Positions 17,649 through 25,909 of a stretch of DNA of 64,000 nt are shown here, one piece after another; positions within the stretch are counted from its first letter, which is position 1; every line of letters starts with the position of its first letter. The position numbers and the translations under genes were made by a program. The notes under the pieces were generated by a model, which was given only the letters and a program-made list of their open reading frames with translations, had not been told where the DNA came from and searched no databases. Source of the DNA: Photobacterium rosenbergii. Lineage in GTDB: Bacteria; Pseudomonadota; Gammaproteobacteria; Enterobacterales; Vibrionaceae. The stretch is from contig NZ_PYMB01000011.1 of NCBI RefSeq assembly GCF_003026455.1, positions 1-64,000 of the forward strand, read 5' to 3'.

Positions 17649-17828
17649 AAAAGCTATCACGTTGTTTGTGATGACTTCAATATTGAACTGACAAGAATGG
17701 TGAAAAATGCTGGAGAAGGTCAAAAATTTAGTAATCAGATAGACGGGGGGGTAGAGAAGTCGCTAAGATACTTTTCTTCCGGCGATCATTACTGAATCAA
17801 AGTATTAGATAGAAAAAAGAGAACAGGT

Positions 17829-18806
17829 ATGGCCAAAACGGTTGATGAAATTGCAAAGCTCGCGGGGGTCTCGGTAACCACTGTTCGCTTAGTTATAAAC
17901 GGGCAAGATGAAAAATACCGGATTAGTGAAAAGACCCGAAACAAAGTTAAGGACATTATTCACGAACATGGTTACGTACTGAACCAAACAGCCAGAAACT
18001 TAAAGCTGAAGAAAACACAAACCTTGGGATTGGTTGTTCCTAGCCTGACGAACCCATTCTTTTCCGCTTTGGTTGAAGAATTAGAACGAAAAAGCCGTGA
18101 CCTTGGATATCAACTTATTACTGCATGTACAAGCGATGACGAAAAGCTAGAAGAACAAGTTGTTCAGAATTTCCTCAGCCGTGATGTCGATGGGCTATTT
18201 GTAACGCCCTGTTCTGCAGAAAGGCAGAAGGTACTGGCAAATAAGAAAACGCCTATCGTATTCCTTGACCGTGATTTTTATACCTCTGAACATCCTGTGG
18301 TAGCGACCGATAATGACGAAGGGGGCAGGCTACTGGCCACTGAGTTGTCAAAGCTTGCTTCTGAATTGTACATTTTGGGATCTGACAGTTACCTACCGAC
18401 AGTTCAAGCCCGTATTCGCGGCTTTAAGTCTGTATTCCCTATTGACGATGAAGCTATCTTGATTGAAGGGAAAACCGAACGTGCAACTGGGTATCGGCTT
18501 ATGGAGTCTCTGTATAATCAGCATGGTGGAGCCCCATCAGGTTTGGTGACGATTTCGCTACCTATCCTAGAAGGCGCAATGGAATTCTTGCGTAAGCATT
18601 ATCAAAAAATTCCCAATGACATTATCGTCGGTTCTTTTGATGACCACTCAATGCTTGGGTTATTACATAACCCTGTTGTAGCGGTGCAGCAGGATATTCC
18701 GGCTCTGTCATCGCAAGCATTAGAAGTTATGCAGACCTTAATCAAGGGCGGTAAGGTTGAACAGAGGCAATACCTCCTTCCACCAAAACTCGTTGTCAGA
18801 ACATAG
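17829..18806 (+). CDS. LacI/Cra-type transcriptional repressor of the saccharide cluster
   Basis: 325 aa. Residues 1-60 form the LacI helix-turn-helix (TVDEIAKLAGVSVTTVRLVINGQDEKYRIS) with the long hinge insertion typical of the FruR/Cra/ScrR branch. Residues about 62-320 form the periplasmic-binding-protein-like effector domain (TLGLVVPSLTNPFFSALVEELE). It is divergent from the kinase operon and followed by a strong terminator. It is the natural candidate for the four GCTAAC-N4-GTTAGC-type palindromes in 5.2-17.6 kb. The effector is unknown. Confidence 0.88.
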   Translation: MAKTVDEIAKLAGVSVTTVRLVINGQDEKYRISEKTRNKVKDIIHEHGYVLNQTARNLKLKKTQTLGLVVPSLTNPFFSALVEELERKSRDLGYQLITACTSDDEKLEEQVVQNFLSRDVDGLFVTPCSAERQKVLANKKTPIVFLDRDFYTSEHPVVATDNDEGGRLLATELSKLASELYILGSDSYLPTVQARIRGFKSVFPIDDEAILIEGKTERATGYRLMESLYNQHGGAPSGLVTISLPILEGAMEFLRKHYQKIPNDIIVGSFDDHSMLGLLHNPVVAVQQDIPALSSQALEVMQTLIKGGKVEQRQYLLPPKLVVRT

Positions 18807-18854
18807 CTGGTAGAAATCACCAAGTAGTAATCATCTATTGCATCGAATAAATAG

Positions 18855-18884
18855 CAAAAAACCCCGCATAGGCGGGGTTTTTCT
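18855..18884 (+). terminator. terminator of the lacI-type gene
   Basis: ACCCCGC and GCGGGGT arms around ATAG/CTA followed by five T residues; the A-run on the other side makes it potentially bidirectional. Confidence 0.85.
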
Positions 18885-18928
18885 TACCACGACGCATAGG
18901 CGACCGTAGTGCGTCACAGCGCGCATAG
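18863..18928. repeat. triplicated CGCATAGGCG decamer
   Basis: The decamer CGCATAGGCG occurs in the terminator (about 18865) and twice more just downstream (about 18893 and 18919), the latter two extended to CGCATAGGCGA. Origin unknown. Confidence 0.45.
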
Positions 18929-19018
18929 GCGACATCTGCAACTGATTAACCGCACTCTAGAAATACAGCTAACTTGCTGGAAACTATAAGCCTTTTTCTC
19001 GCCAAAAGTAACAAGCCA

Positions 19019-19828
19019 CTAATTCGCATTGCCTGCAACGATAGACTTGGACGCTAACCAATCCACAATGTCATGGCAAATACCTTCTGCTTCCGGCTCA
19101 AGCATCATGCTGTGACTCAGCCCGCTATAAATGATGCAATCGCCATTGAGGATATCAGCGGCATGTTCAACCTCAGAAGGGGGAATAAGCGTGTCGTCTT
19201 CTGCCCCTAATACAAGGATATTGCTGGTTAAGTTGGTGTGGTGGAATTCGGGCGGAATATTAAGTTGCAACATTGCCAGTAAAGGCTCGGCCTTCATCAT
19301 TCTGCTACGTTGGGCAATCTCTCTTTTACTGATTGATTTGGAATATAAGCCTTTTGGCGGCGGGAAAAATCGAGAGACAAAAGGAAAAACGCTAAAACCG
19401 AGCATTTTCGTTGCCCCGTAGGGCCTGGTAACCAGGAAAGAGACAAAACTCGCAAAGACACCGTCAGCAGGGACCGGAGAAATCAAAACACAAGCTGGCA
19501 GTTTCATTGATTGGCACACATGGGCTGTGACAAACCCTCCCATGCTGTGGGCAATTACTATGGGAGGGGACGGTAATAACCCAATTGCCTGTTTCAGATC
19601 TTCAAAATAATGGGACAGCCTGACCCCGAACTTGGCAAGATACGATCGGTGGTGGCCTCTAAAGGACATGCTGTAACAGTCAAACCCCAAACGGTTCAGC
19701 ATTGGTATTAGATTGTTGTCATAGTAATCGGCACCGGAATAGGCGCCGCTGACGAGCAATATCGGAGGATGTTTTGGGGACGACTCTATATGAGTTGGGT
19801 GGTAAATTAACTCTATTCCATGAGCCAT
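19019..19828 (-). CDS. alpha/beta hydrolase
   Basis: 269-aa soluble hydrolase. The nucleophile elbow is IAHSMGG, the acid is probably D in LGAEDDTLIP, and the histidine lies in YSGLSHSMML near the C-terminus, giving a complete Ser-Asp-His triad. FRGHHRSYLA and a cap region follow the family plan. No signal peptide; it is monocistronic. Substrate unknown (esterase or lipase-like). Confidence 0.8.
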   Translation of the reverse strand: MAHGIELIYHPTHIESSPKHPPILLVSGAYSGADYYDNNLIPMLNRLGFDCYSMSFRGHHRSYLAKFGVRLSHYFEDLKQAIGLLPSPPIVIAHSMGGFVTAHVCQSMKLPACVLISPVPADGVFASFVSFLVTRPYGATKMLGFSVFPFVSRFFPPPKGLYSKSISKREIAQRSRMMKAEPLLAMLQLNIPPEFHHTNLTSNILVLGAEDDTLIPPSEVEHAADILNGDCIIYSGLSHSMMLEPEAEGICHDIVDWLASKSIVAGNAN

Positions 19829-20440
19829 GATTGTTATCCTGCTTAAGTATGCCCTCTTAACTTACTCCAAGCAGAGTGCAATAAAATGCTTATAGTTAAA
19901 AGTTGAGAGCTAAGTGGCTATCGTAAAAGCAATTATTCTGACTCTGGCACCCTATCTGGATATATCTTAGGAAAATCAACGGTCATGCCGTACACATAGC
20001 GCTCAATCACGACAGAGATCTCAGAAGGAAAATAAAAGCATTCGTACTCTATTTGTTATTGATGTAGTCGGTTACAATGCCGCTGCAAATGCAGGTTGGG
20101 TACGCTGAACAAGCTTTCTTTCGGTGGAACGGAGTTAAGGACTTGTAGGACATACAGCGGCTCGATCCAGGATTGCACCTATAAAATCCCCTGGCTGGAT
20201 GCTAGGGTATTTGAACACCAACACCGCCTCTTTGTTTGAAGCAATACCAGTGTATACCTTCAACAATAATGCACCCTGATACCTCTTTAGGTTCAAAACT
20301 AAGTTAGTTAAAAACGTTGCTCTAAGATTATTCAAACTGATGCCCTGAAAGAACATAGAAAGAGATGTGGTCAATGTAAATTGACCACTAGAGTACTTTG
20401 AAGTTTGGGTGCCGGTTCTAAGTAAATTAATCGTCTAAAC
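19829..20440. other. long intergenic region at the left edge of the mobile-element-like segment
   Basis: No convincing gene is seen. A minus-strand frame of 73 aa from ATG 20356 has no family resemblance. A perfect inverted repeat at 20367-20388 (GTGGTCAAT, 4-nt loop) lies downstream of the minus-strand gene ending at 20441 and is followed on that strand by ATCTCTTTCT, so it may be its terminator. Confidence 0.4.
20367..20388 (-). terminator. possible terminator hairpin
   Basis: Nine-bp perfect arms GTGGTCAAT / ATTGACCAC around GTAA, then a pyrimidine-rich stretch on the minus strand, 53 nt past the stop of the 484-aa protein gene. Confidence 0.45.
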
Positions 20441-21895
20441 CTAGCCCCATACAAAGAAAGGTTGCTGAACAGCTACGATCGTATTTCCATTCATATGCAC
20501 CAAGCGCGCTTGTTGTAATTCAGAAAGAATTGAAGGTATACGCGTTTCATCTACTAGTGAAAATTGTGCAATATCAGGGATTGTATACATACGTCCAATG
20601 CTCTGCATTGTATTAAGAGCCAGGTAAACACTTCGGTGTTCTTGCGTTTCTTCATTAAACAATTTTTTATTTGTAGTCATTTCACTCTTACTTCCGTCAT
20701 CTATTTTAATTGATGAAACAGACTCATTATTGTCTGTCATGTTTATCGGTTTTTGGTCAATAACAGCTTCTGGCTCCATGACAGAAGGTTTCGGGCTCTC
20801 TGGTTGTTTTATTGGTTTCCCCCACTCAGGAATGAGTGGTTTAGGAGATGGCTTCGCTCTTACACCAGACGAGTACTCTGACTTACGAAGGTAGTTGTAC
20901 ATGCCAGAGTAGTACTTCCTTGATGCTGAATCTAAGTCTTTATAACCCGCGGCATTAGCTTCTCTGCATAATGCTGAATGTGAGCGGCGACCGTAATGAA
21001 CTTCTTTTTCCGCTGATTTAATAAACTGCATTGAAAAACGAAATTCCGGCTTATCTAATTCATCTGTAACTTTATACATACGAATAAGAAAGGGTGAGAG
21101 CATCATTTGTTCAAGATCTGATTTCAGGCCTATTTTGCAAATCTTTTCGATTGTTTCCGCAAGACGTGAGTCATTCTTCGCAAAAAGAAGGATGTTTAAA
21201 AATTCCTGCTTCCCTATATAGCCTTTACCAAAGAAGCCCGTTATTCGTCCATCAATATCGACATCAATGGCTGATCCTGCGTCACCATTTAACAATTTTG
21301 ATGAACGAACCTGGTTCTCCCCCCATAGACGAACACCAAGCTCATGGATATTGTTTTTAGCCATTGGGTTTTTAGATGCCTCTAAATACATCATATACAC
21401 CCAAAGAAGCCAGTAGGAAGCTATTGAACCATTGTCTTTAATACTGCGAGCATAAAGAGGGTGGTTCTTGTACATCATGTACTCTTCATCCACTGGTCTC
21501 TTCTCATCCAAGGCCTCTAATACAGTGCGGAATTTAGTTTTTGTCTCTTGCTGAGGTTTAATATAGCTTTCAGTCTCCACTACACCTGACACATCTGCTG
21601 TGTCCTCTACTGGTAAATCACTACATGCTTCTATCAGTAAAGCATTACGTAACTCTTCAATTTCATTATCAAAGTCGGTTATTACGCATTCCGCTGCTTC
21701 TTCCTGATCGTCACCAGTTGATGAAGTGACCAAATCAATCGCTTCATTTATAAATAGCCGAGCTTCATCATCAGTTTCGTTAGCTAGATCTTCCAAATCA
21801 TCAAAAAACACCGACTTGTCACCGGCGGTATTTTTGATGCGAATGAATAAATTTCTACAACGCGTATAGTCTTCTAATCTACGTGCTTTATACAT
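20441..21895 (-). CDS. hypothetical protein, 484 aa, mobile-element context
   Basis: Not recognised. The first 120 residues are strongly acidic. The middle is helical and contains SASRKYYSGMYNYLRKSEY. A proline-rich linker lies near residues 355-385. The last 60 residues look like a winged helix (TMQSIGRMYTIPDIAQFSLVDETRIPSILSELQQARLVHMNGN). The gene lies 35 nt downstream of the DGQ-motif protein and probably shares its transcript. The winged helix and the nearby recombinase suggest a DNA-related role in an integrated element. Confidence 0.6.
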   Translation of the reverse strand: MYKARRLEDYTRCRNLFIRIKNTAGDKSVFFDDLEDLANETDDEARLFINEAIDLVTSSTGDDQEEAAECVITDFDNEIEELRNALLIEACSDLPVEDTADVSGVVETESYIKPQQETKTKFRTVLEALDEKRPVDEEYMMYKNHPLYARSIKDNGSIASYWLLWVYMMYLEASKNPMAKNNIHELGVRLWGENQVRSSKLLNGDAGSAIDVDIDGRITGFFGKGYIGKQEFLNILLFAKNDSRLAETIEKICKIGLKSDLEQMMLSPFLIRMYKVTDELDKPEFRFSMQFIKSAEKEVHYGRRSHSALCREANAAGYKDLDSASRKYYSGMYNYLRKSEYSSGVRAKPSPKPLIPEWGKPIKQPESPKPSVMEPEAVIDQKPINMTDNNESVSSIKIDDGSKSEMTTNKKLFNEETQEHRSVYLALNTMQSIGRMYTIPDIAQFSLVDETRIPSILSELQQARLVHMNGNTIVAVQQPFFVWG

Positions 21896-21930
21896 ATATC
21901 AAGAGGGGAGGGTGCCCTTTCCTTACTATA

Positions 21931-22905
21931 TTACTGGCCCAAGAAATCTTTTATCGCTTTTGCGCTCGGTGCGGTTAGTTGATTCGTGTTTTCACCAGAA
22001 CGAACCTTCAAGCCTGCAGCTTTACCAATGGCTTTTGCTCCATCAAGAGCAACAGCATTCCAGACTTTAAAGCAGACCTGAACACGATCAGCCATAACGA
22101 TTTTTTCGCTACGCGCCCTATGAAGAAACTGATTTAAGAAATATAAAGTCTCTTGACCAGTTAAATTCAATCCAGCAAAGGCTTGACGGAAATATGCTTT
22201 CGTGTATTCCTCATGGTGTCGAGCACCAATGTGGAACATAAACATCATCTGAGATGCTGGCATCACATTATTCTGATACCCGACAATTTCTCGAAGTTGC
22301 TCATGATGACGCAGTAATTGATCTAAGTTGGCATCCATATATGCCTCAACATCACTCTGAGTAATGTTAACTTTACTTGTATTGTGCGGTTTTAAACCTG
22401 ATTTCTGTGACAAATTAGCATCATGAATAAGAACACGCTGTACTGCATTGGTAATCGTTGACGCGGTACCAGAATTATCGATCCGGTCGCGGAAGGTACG
22501 ACCAACGAGCTGAGTCTGAGTACGTTTTCGTCCAACATCGATCGTATCGAAGGTATTGGGCTCTAGCCCGAGGATAATATTGGCTTTGATGGTTTTTCCA
22601 GATTTGATGATAGCTTTACATCTGTTCTGTCCATCCAACATACTTGCGTAGGCACTTCCGCCATCAATGGTTTTAGGACGTGAAAAACGAAAGCTATCAC
22701 CATTGTAAAGCCAACGACCTTCTTCCATTGCCTGAGCATACTCAGTGATCTTGCCCTTTGCTTCCGTAATGTTTTCACGATTGAAAGACAACATAATTGC
22801 AGCTAGTTGCGGTGTGATTTCAATTTCCTGATAGCTCTCAACTTTTTCCGCCTTAAATTGGCGTCGAGCTAAGTCCATACCAGTGATTTTGTTATATTTC
22901 TTCAT
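21931..22905 (-). CDS. DGQ-motif protein (ParB/DndB-like appearance), 324 aa
   Basis: Contains SMLDGQNRCKAIIKSGKTIKANIILGLEPNTFDTIDVGRKRT, a pattern seen in phage and element proteins related to ParB-type or DGQHR-domain families. The C-terminal half is helical (FLHRARSEKIVMADRVQVCFKVWNA). GAGGAAG precedes the ATG. It is the first gene of a two-gene minus-strand operon that faces a recombinase gene across a 540-bp region rich in inverted repeats. It could act in DNA partitioning, regulation or modification sensing; none is proven. Confidence 0.6.
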   Translation of the reverse strand: MKKYNKITGMDLARRQFKAEKVESYQEIEITPQLAAIMLSFNRENITEAKGKITEYAQAMEEGRWLYNGDSFRFSRPKTIDGGSAYASMLDGQNRCKAIIKSGKTIKANIILGLEPNTFDTIDVGRKRTQTQLVGRTFRDRIDNSGTASTITNAVQRVLIHDANLSQKSGLKPHNTSKVNITQSDVEAYMDANLDQLLRHHEQLREIVGYQNNVMPASQMMFMFHIGARHHEEYTKAYFRQAFAGLNLTGQETLYFLNQFLHRARSEKIVMADRVQVCFKVWNAVALDGAKAIGKAAGLKVRSGENTNQLTAPSAKAIKDFLGQ

Positions 22906-23445
22906 ACTTCCTCAGACCCACTTATCGGTTGGGCTACCTTCGAGTTAGTGATCATTACAGTGAGATTATAAAGGATGCCATCCATTATATAAACAATCAG
23001 TTTTATGACTGATTTCGTCATCAGCGAAGTAGATCACCATCCTTCACCCTTTACAGTATACACAACCGTAAATAGATATAAAGGGTATTTGGTACCCATT
23101 AAGGGTGAATAGTCCTCATTTTTATGAAGTGATCAATAGAAGAAGGGGCAAGTATCTAATTAAAGCAGAATTTCGAAATCAAAAAATAAAACCAAGTAGG
23201 GCGCTAGATTTTCATGCCTAAACCCAAAAACAAAATGTGACGCTGTGACTTTATGGTTTTCCACCTCACCGTGACGATTTACCTTGGCGAGTTGAAAATT
23301 TTGCCAACTCATCGTTTTAATGACCCAAAAGGATATTATGGGGTATTGCAAGCCCGCATTTTACCGTTGGATTTTATTGCCTAAGTACAAGAAATAGCAC
23401 ACAATACCCCTTTATATAAAAAATATACGATATGGGGTATTAAGG
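22906..23445. promoter_or_regulatory. divergent regulatory region of the mobile-element-like segment
   Basis: Two overlapping inverted repeats lie at 22995-23014 (AATCAGT / ACTGATT) and 23009-23024 (CTGAT / ATCAG). TTCACCCTT near 23041 is mirrored by AAGGGTGAA near 23100. TATGGGGTATT occurs at 23337 and 23431 with an inverted AATACCCC at 23403. No gene is evident. Confidence 0.5.
23337..23441. repeat. TATGGGGTATT repeats before the integrase gene
   Basis: Identical 11-mers at 23337-23347 and 23431-23441 and an inverted core AATACCCC at 23403-23410 end directly at the recombinase start. They could be integrase or repressor binding sites. Confidence 0.5.
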
Positions 23446-24018
23446 TTGAGAGAGGTATCACCCGTTAAAGATTTGGTCGTTGTCGGCCAGGTTTCGCGAC
23501 TTCTCGACAAACACTATGGCAGGCAGATGGCGCGGATCTGGGATCTGGGGATCAACCTCGCTCTGCGTATCACAGATTTGCTCAATTTAAAGTTTGAAGA
23601 CCTAATTACCGAGCGTGGTGAGCGTTACATTGTCACTCGAGAGAAGAAGACGGGCAAAACAGCCAAGATCAAGCTCAACTCCAAAGCCGCTGATATCGTC
23701 GATGCGATCCGTGCCGAATTCCCGCACCATGTGTATATATTCCAGAGCTACCGATCACCGCGGGTGAAAAACAAACCGCCAGCGCCGCTTGATAGGGGAA
23801 ATGTCAGAAAGGCGTTTGCTGCCATCGGTGATATTGTCGATGTCCACCTGGGTACCCACAGTATGAGGAAGACGAGGGGCTACCACATGTACCAGCAGAT
23901 AGGCCGGATTGAACCGGTACAGAAAATGCTGCGCCATAGTTCACCGGGCGTTACTTTGCGCTATATAGGGATTGAGCAGAGTGATGTGGATAGAACGTTT
24001 GATGAGTTGGTGTTGTAG
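23446..24018 (+). CDS. short tyrosine recombinase/integrase
   Basis: 190-aa site-specific recombinase reduced almost to the catalytic domain. Catalytic residues are all visible: R41 (LALRITDLL), K68 region (REKKTGK), H138 and R141 (THSMRKT), H164 (MLRHSS) and Y173 (LRYIGI). The start appears to be TTG 23446; no better codon with a ribosome site is seen. The lack of an N-terminal arm-binding domain is like the small integrases common in vibrios. It probably belongs with the two unknown genes at 20.4-22.9 kb. Confidence 0.85.
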   Translation: MREVSPVKDLVVVGQVSRLLDKHYGRQMARIWDLGINLALRITDLLNLKFEDLITERGERYIVTREKKTGKTAKIKLNSKAADIVDAIRAEFPHHVYIFQSYRSPRVKNKPPAPLDRGNVRKAFAAIGDIVDVHLGTHSMRKTRGYHMYQQIGRIEPVQKMLRHSSPGVTLRYIGIEQSDVDRTFDELVL

Positions 24019-24034
24019 TTAACACATAGTATTG

Positions 24035-24057
24035 AAGGGTATGTAGTACTTACCCTT
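24035..24057 (+). terminator. hairpin after the integrase gene
   Basis: AAGGGTA and TACCCTT pair around a 9-nt loop in the convergent gap between the integrase and the alternative oxidase. There is no T-run. Confidence 0.35.
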
Positions 24058-24164
24058 AGTTAGATAATTGTATATCTGTCTATCGAGCAAGCACTACATC
24101 AACCTATGGGTAACACCTTGAGGGTGATCTTGAAAACTACGTGCCTTTATACCCTACGGAGTTA

Positions 24165-24800
24165 TCAATGCTGATGCGCAGGGAGTTCTTGGCGTTCATA
24201 TGCATCAGCAAAAGAATGGTTACGATCGCGGTGTTTGGCTTCATCTTCACGGATTTTTACGATCACATCTCGTAATTTAGCGTTTGGCGCTAGTTGGTAA
24301 TAATCGACGGCGATTTTGGGTGCAGCGACGTTTTCTACTTCACCACAGTCAATTTTGCCCAGATATTCAGTGTAACTCTTGCAGGCTTCCTCTTCGAAAT
24401 AGCCCACAACACGGTGTGCAATCTTAGAAGAGAGCACATAGATCATGCTATACACGACAATAAAAGCCCCTTGGCCAAGTAACACTAACGTTCGCTCTAC
24501 CCAACTAGGTTTGGCAATATCCAAGAAAATCATCAGGTGCATTCTTTCATTCTCAGCTTCATCCAGTAATTCACGGATCCAGCCTTCATCATCTTTCATC
24601 CTGCGTAGGGCTTTTAAGTGATTGAACATACCTGCCACCATTCCTGGTACTGCTGCAATGGTTTCCAAAATAACGGCGCGTTTAGCATATTTTCTTCCAT
24701 AGAAGATATTCAATAGGAACTTAAGACACTGGGTTATTTTATATGCCACGTGCTCTGAGAGTTTGGCGGCGGTTTTGTGTTTTAACTCAAAATCTGACAT
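24165..24800 (-). CDS. aox: alternative oxidase (di-iron ubiquinol oxidase)
   Basis: 211-aa membrane-associated terminal oxidase passing electrons from ubiquinol to oxygen without proton pumping. Ferritin-like di-iron ligands are visible: E46 (ILETIAAVPG), E85 and H88 (AENERMH), the E137 region (YFEEEACKSY), and E187 and H190 (REDEAKH). A hydrophobic stretch near residues 105-125 anchors it. Marine vibrios encode such enzymes, and in V. fischeri aox responds to NO through NsrR. I found no clear NsrR site here. It follows deoC on the same strand after a 98-bp gap with a hairpin. Confidence 0.92.
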   Translation of the reverse strand: MSDFELKHKTAAKLSEHVAYKITQCLKFLLNIFYGRKYAKRAVILETIAAVPGMVAGMFNHLKALRRMKDDEGWIRELLDEAENERMHLMIFLDIAKPSWVERTLVLLGQGAFIVVYSMIYVLSSKIAHRVVGYFEEEACKSYTEYLGKIDCGEVENVAAPKIAVDYYQLAPNAKLRDVIVKIREDEAKHRDRNHSFADAYERQELPAHQH

Positions 24801-24825
24801 AGGTGAGCCTTTACTTTCTCCGAGT

Positions 24826-24867
24826 GGGTGTGATTTAAAACAGCCGTAAACTGCTCATCTCACACCC
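24826..24867 (-). terminator. hairpin between deoC and aox
   Basis: GGGTGTGA (24826-24833) and TCACACCC (24860-24867) form a perfect stem around a 26-nt loop; on the minus strand it follows deoC. No strong T-run, so attenuation is possible. Confidence 0.45.
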
Positions 24868-24898
24868 CGAATTTATCTTTATTTATAAACAGGTTACA

Positions 24899-25675
24899 TT
24901 AGTATTCGTTAGTTACTGATGCACGTTCCTCACCCAATGTACAAAGCAGATTTGATAACAAACTCGACGCCCCAAATCGATAATTCATGCTGTTGTTTGC
25001 CCATTCTGTACCAAACATACTATCTACCATATCCAAGTATTTTTTCGCCTCTTCAGCCGTTTGGACACCGCCTGACGCTTTGAAGCCAACCCGGTGCTCT
25101 ACACCCAACTCTTTGATAACGGATAACATCGTTTCTGCTGCTTCAAGGGTTGCATTGACTGGTACTTTGCCTGTCGAGGTCTTGATAATGTCAGCCCCGG
25201 CTTTGATTGAAATCTCTGAGGCTTTTTTGATTAGCAAAGGCGTTTTCAGCTCGCCAGATTCAATAATGACTTTCAATGGTGTACCGCCACAGGCCGCTTT
25301 ACATTGCTTCACAAGTTCAAAACCAACCTTTTCATTTCCGGCCATCAGCGCACGGTATGGGAAGGTGACATCCACTTCATCTGCGCCATACATAATGGCT
25401 GCTTTCGTTTCGGCAACAGCGATTTCGATGTCGTCGTTCCCATGCGGGAAGTTCGTCACAGTGACTACGCGAATATCAGGCGTGCCTTGCTGGCGTAATT
25501 GCTTTTTGGCAACGGGAATGAACCGGGGATAGATACATACCGCTGTCGTATTGCCTACCGCTGTTTTGGCGCTTTTGCATAACTCGATGATTTTTTCATC
25601 TGTGTCATCATCGTTGAGCGTCGTTAGATCCATTAACTGAAGTGCACGGAGTGCGGCAGTTTTAATATTGCTCAT
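24899..25675 (-). CDS. deoC: deoxyribose-phosphate aldolase
   Basis: 258-aa class I aldolase cleaving 2-deoxyribose 5-phosphate to glyceraldehyde 3-phosphate and acetaldehyde. It is nearly collinear with E. coli Deo[24 protein letters not shown], the Schiff-base lysine in IKTSTGK, the proton-relay lysine in GFKASGG and the phosphate-binding FGASS. GGGAGA precedes the ATG. It stands alone without deoA, deoB or deoD. It is divergent from a MocR-type regulator, with a perfect 16-bp inverted repeat between them. Confidence 0.95.
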   Translation of the reverse strand: MSNIKTAALRALQLMDLTTLNDDDTDEKIIELCKSAKTAVGNTTAVCIYPRFIPVAKKQLRQQGTPDIRVVTVTNFPHGNDDIEIAVAETKAAIMYGADEVDVTFPYRALMAGNEKVGFELVKQCKAACGGTPLKVIIESGELKTPLLIKKASEISIKAGADIIKTSTGKVPVNATLEAAETMLSVIKELGVEHRVGFKASGGVQTAEEAKKYLDMVDSMFGTEWANNSMNYRFGASSLLSNLLCTLGEERASVTNEY

Positions 25676-25715
25676 AGGTATCTCCCGTTGAGTTACTTCT
25701 ATTTAAATTCATATG

Positions 25716-25761
25716 CTTGTGCAGAGTTGGCGTTGTGCAATAAGTGCCAACTCTGCACAAG
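25716..25761. repeat. perfect 16-bp inverted repeat between deoC and the mocR-type gene
   Basis: CTTGTGCAGAGTTGGC (25716-25731) and its exact complement (25746-25761) flank a 14-nt spacer that contains another TTGTGCA. The genes on both sides are divergent, so it is unlikely to be an ordinary terminator. It may be a regulator site or a structured leader of deoC. Confidence 0.7.
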
Positions 25762-25909
25762 TTTTGAAATATTCTGTTGAAGTGGAAAGTAGGGGGATTA
25801 TAGGAATGGAATCGAGACTATAATAGATACAGAAAACTGACTTTTATATATAACAGATTTAGTGCTGTGCTATATTCCAGCCAGTTGTTACTTGAAGGGC
25901 ACATTTACG

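Noticed and set aside
20135..20356. Minus-strand frame of 73 aa
   Set aside because: No ribosome site, no family resemblance and atypical composition; more likely non-coding sequence near the element edge.
24987..25532. 181-aa plus-strand frame
   Set aside because: Antisense to deoC, whose protein matches the family end to end.
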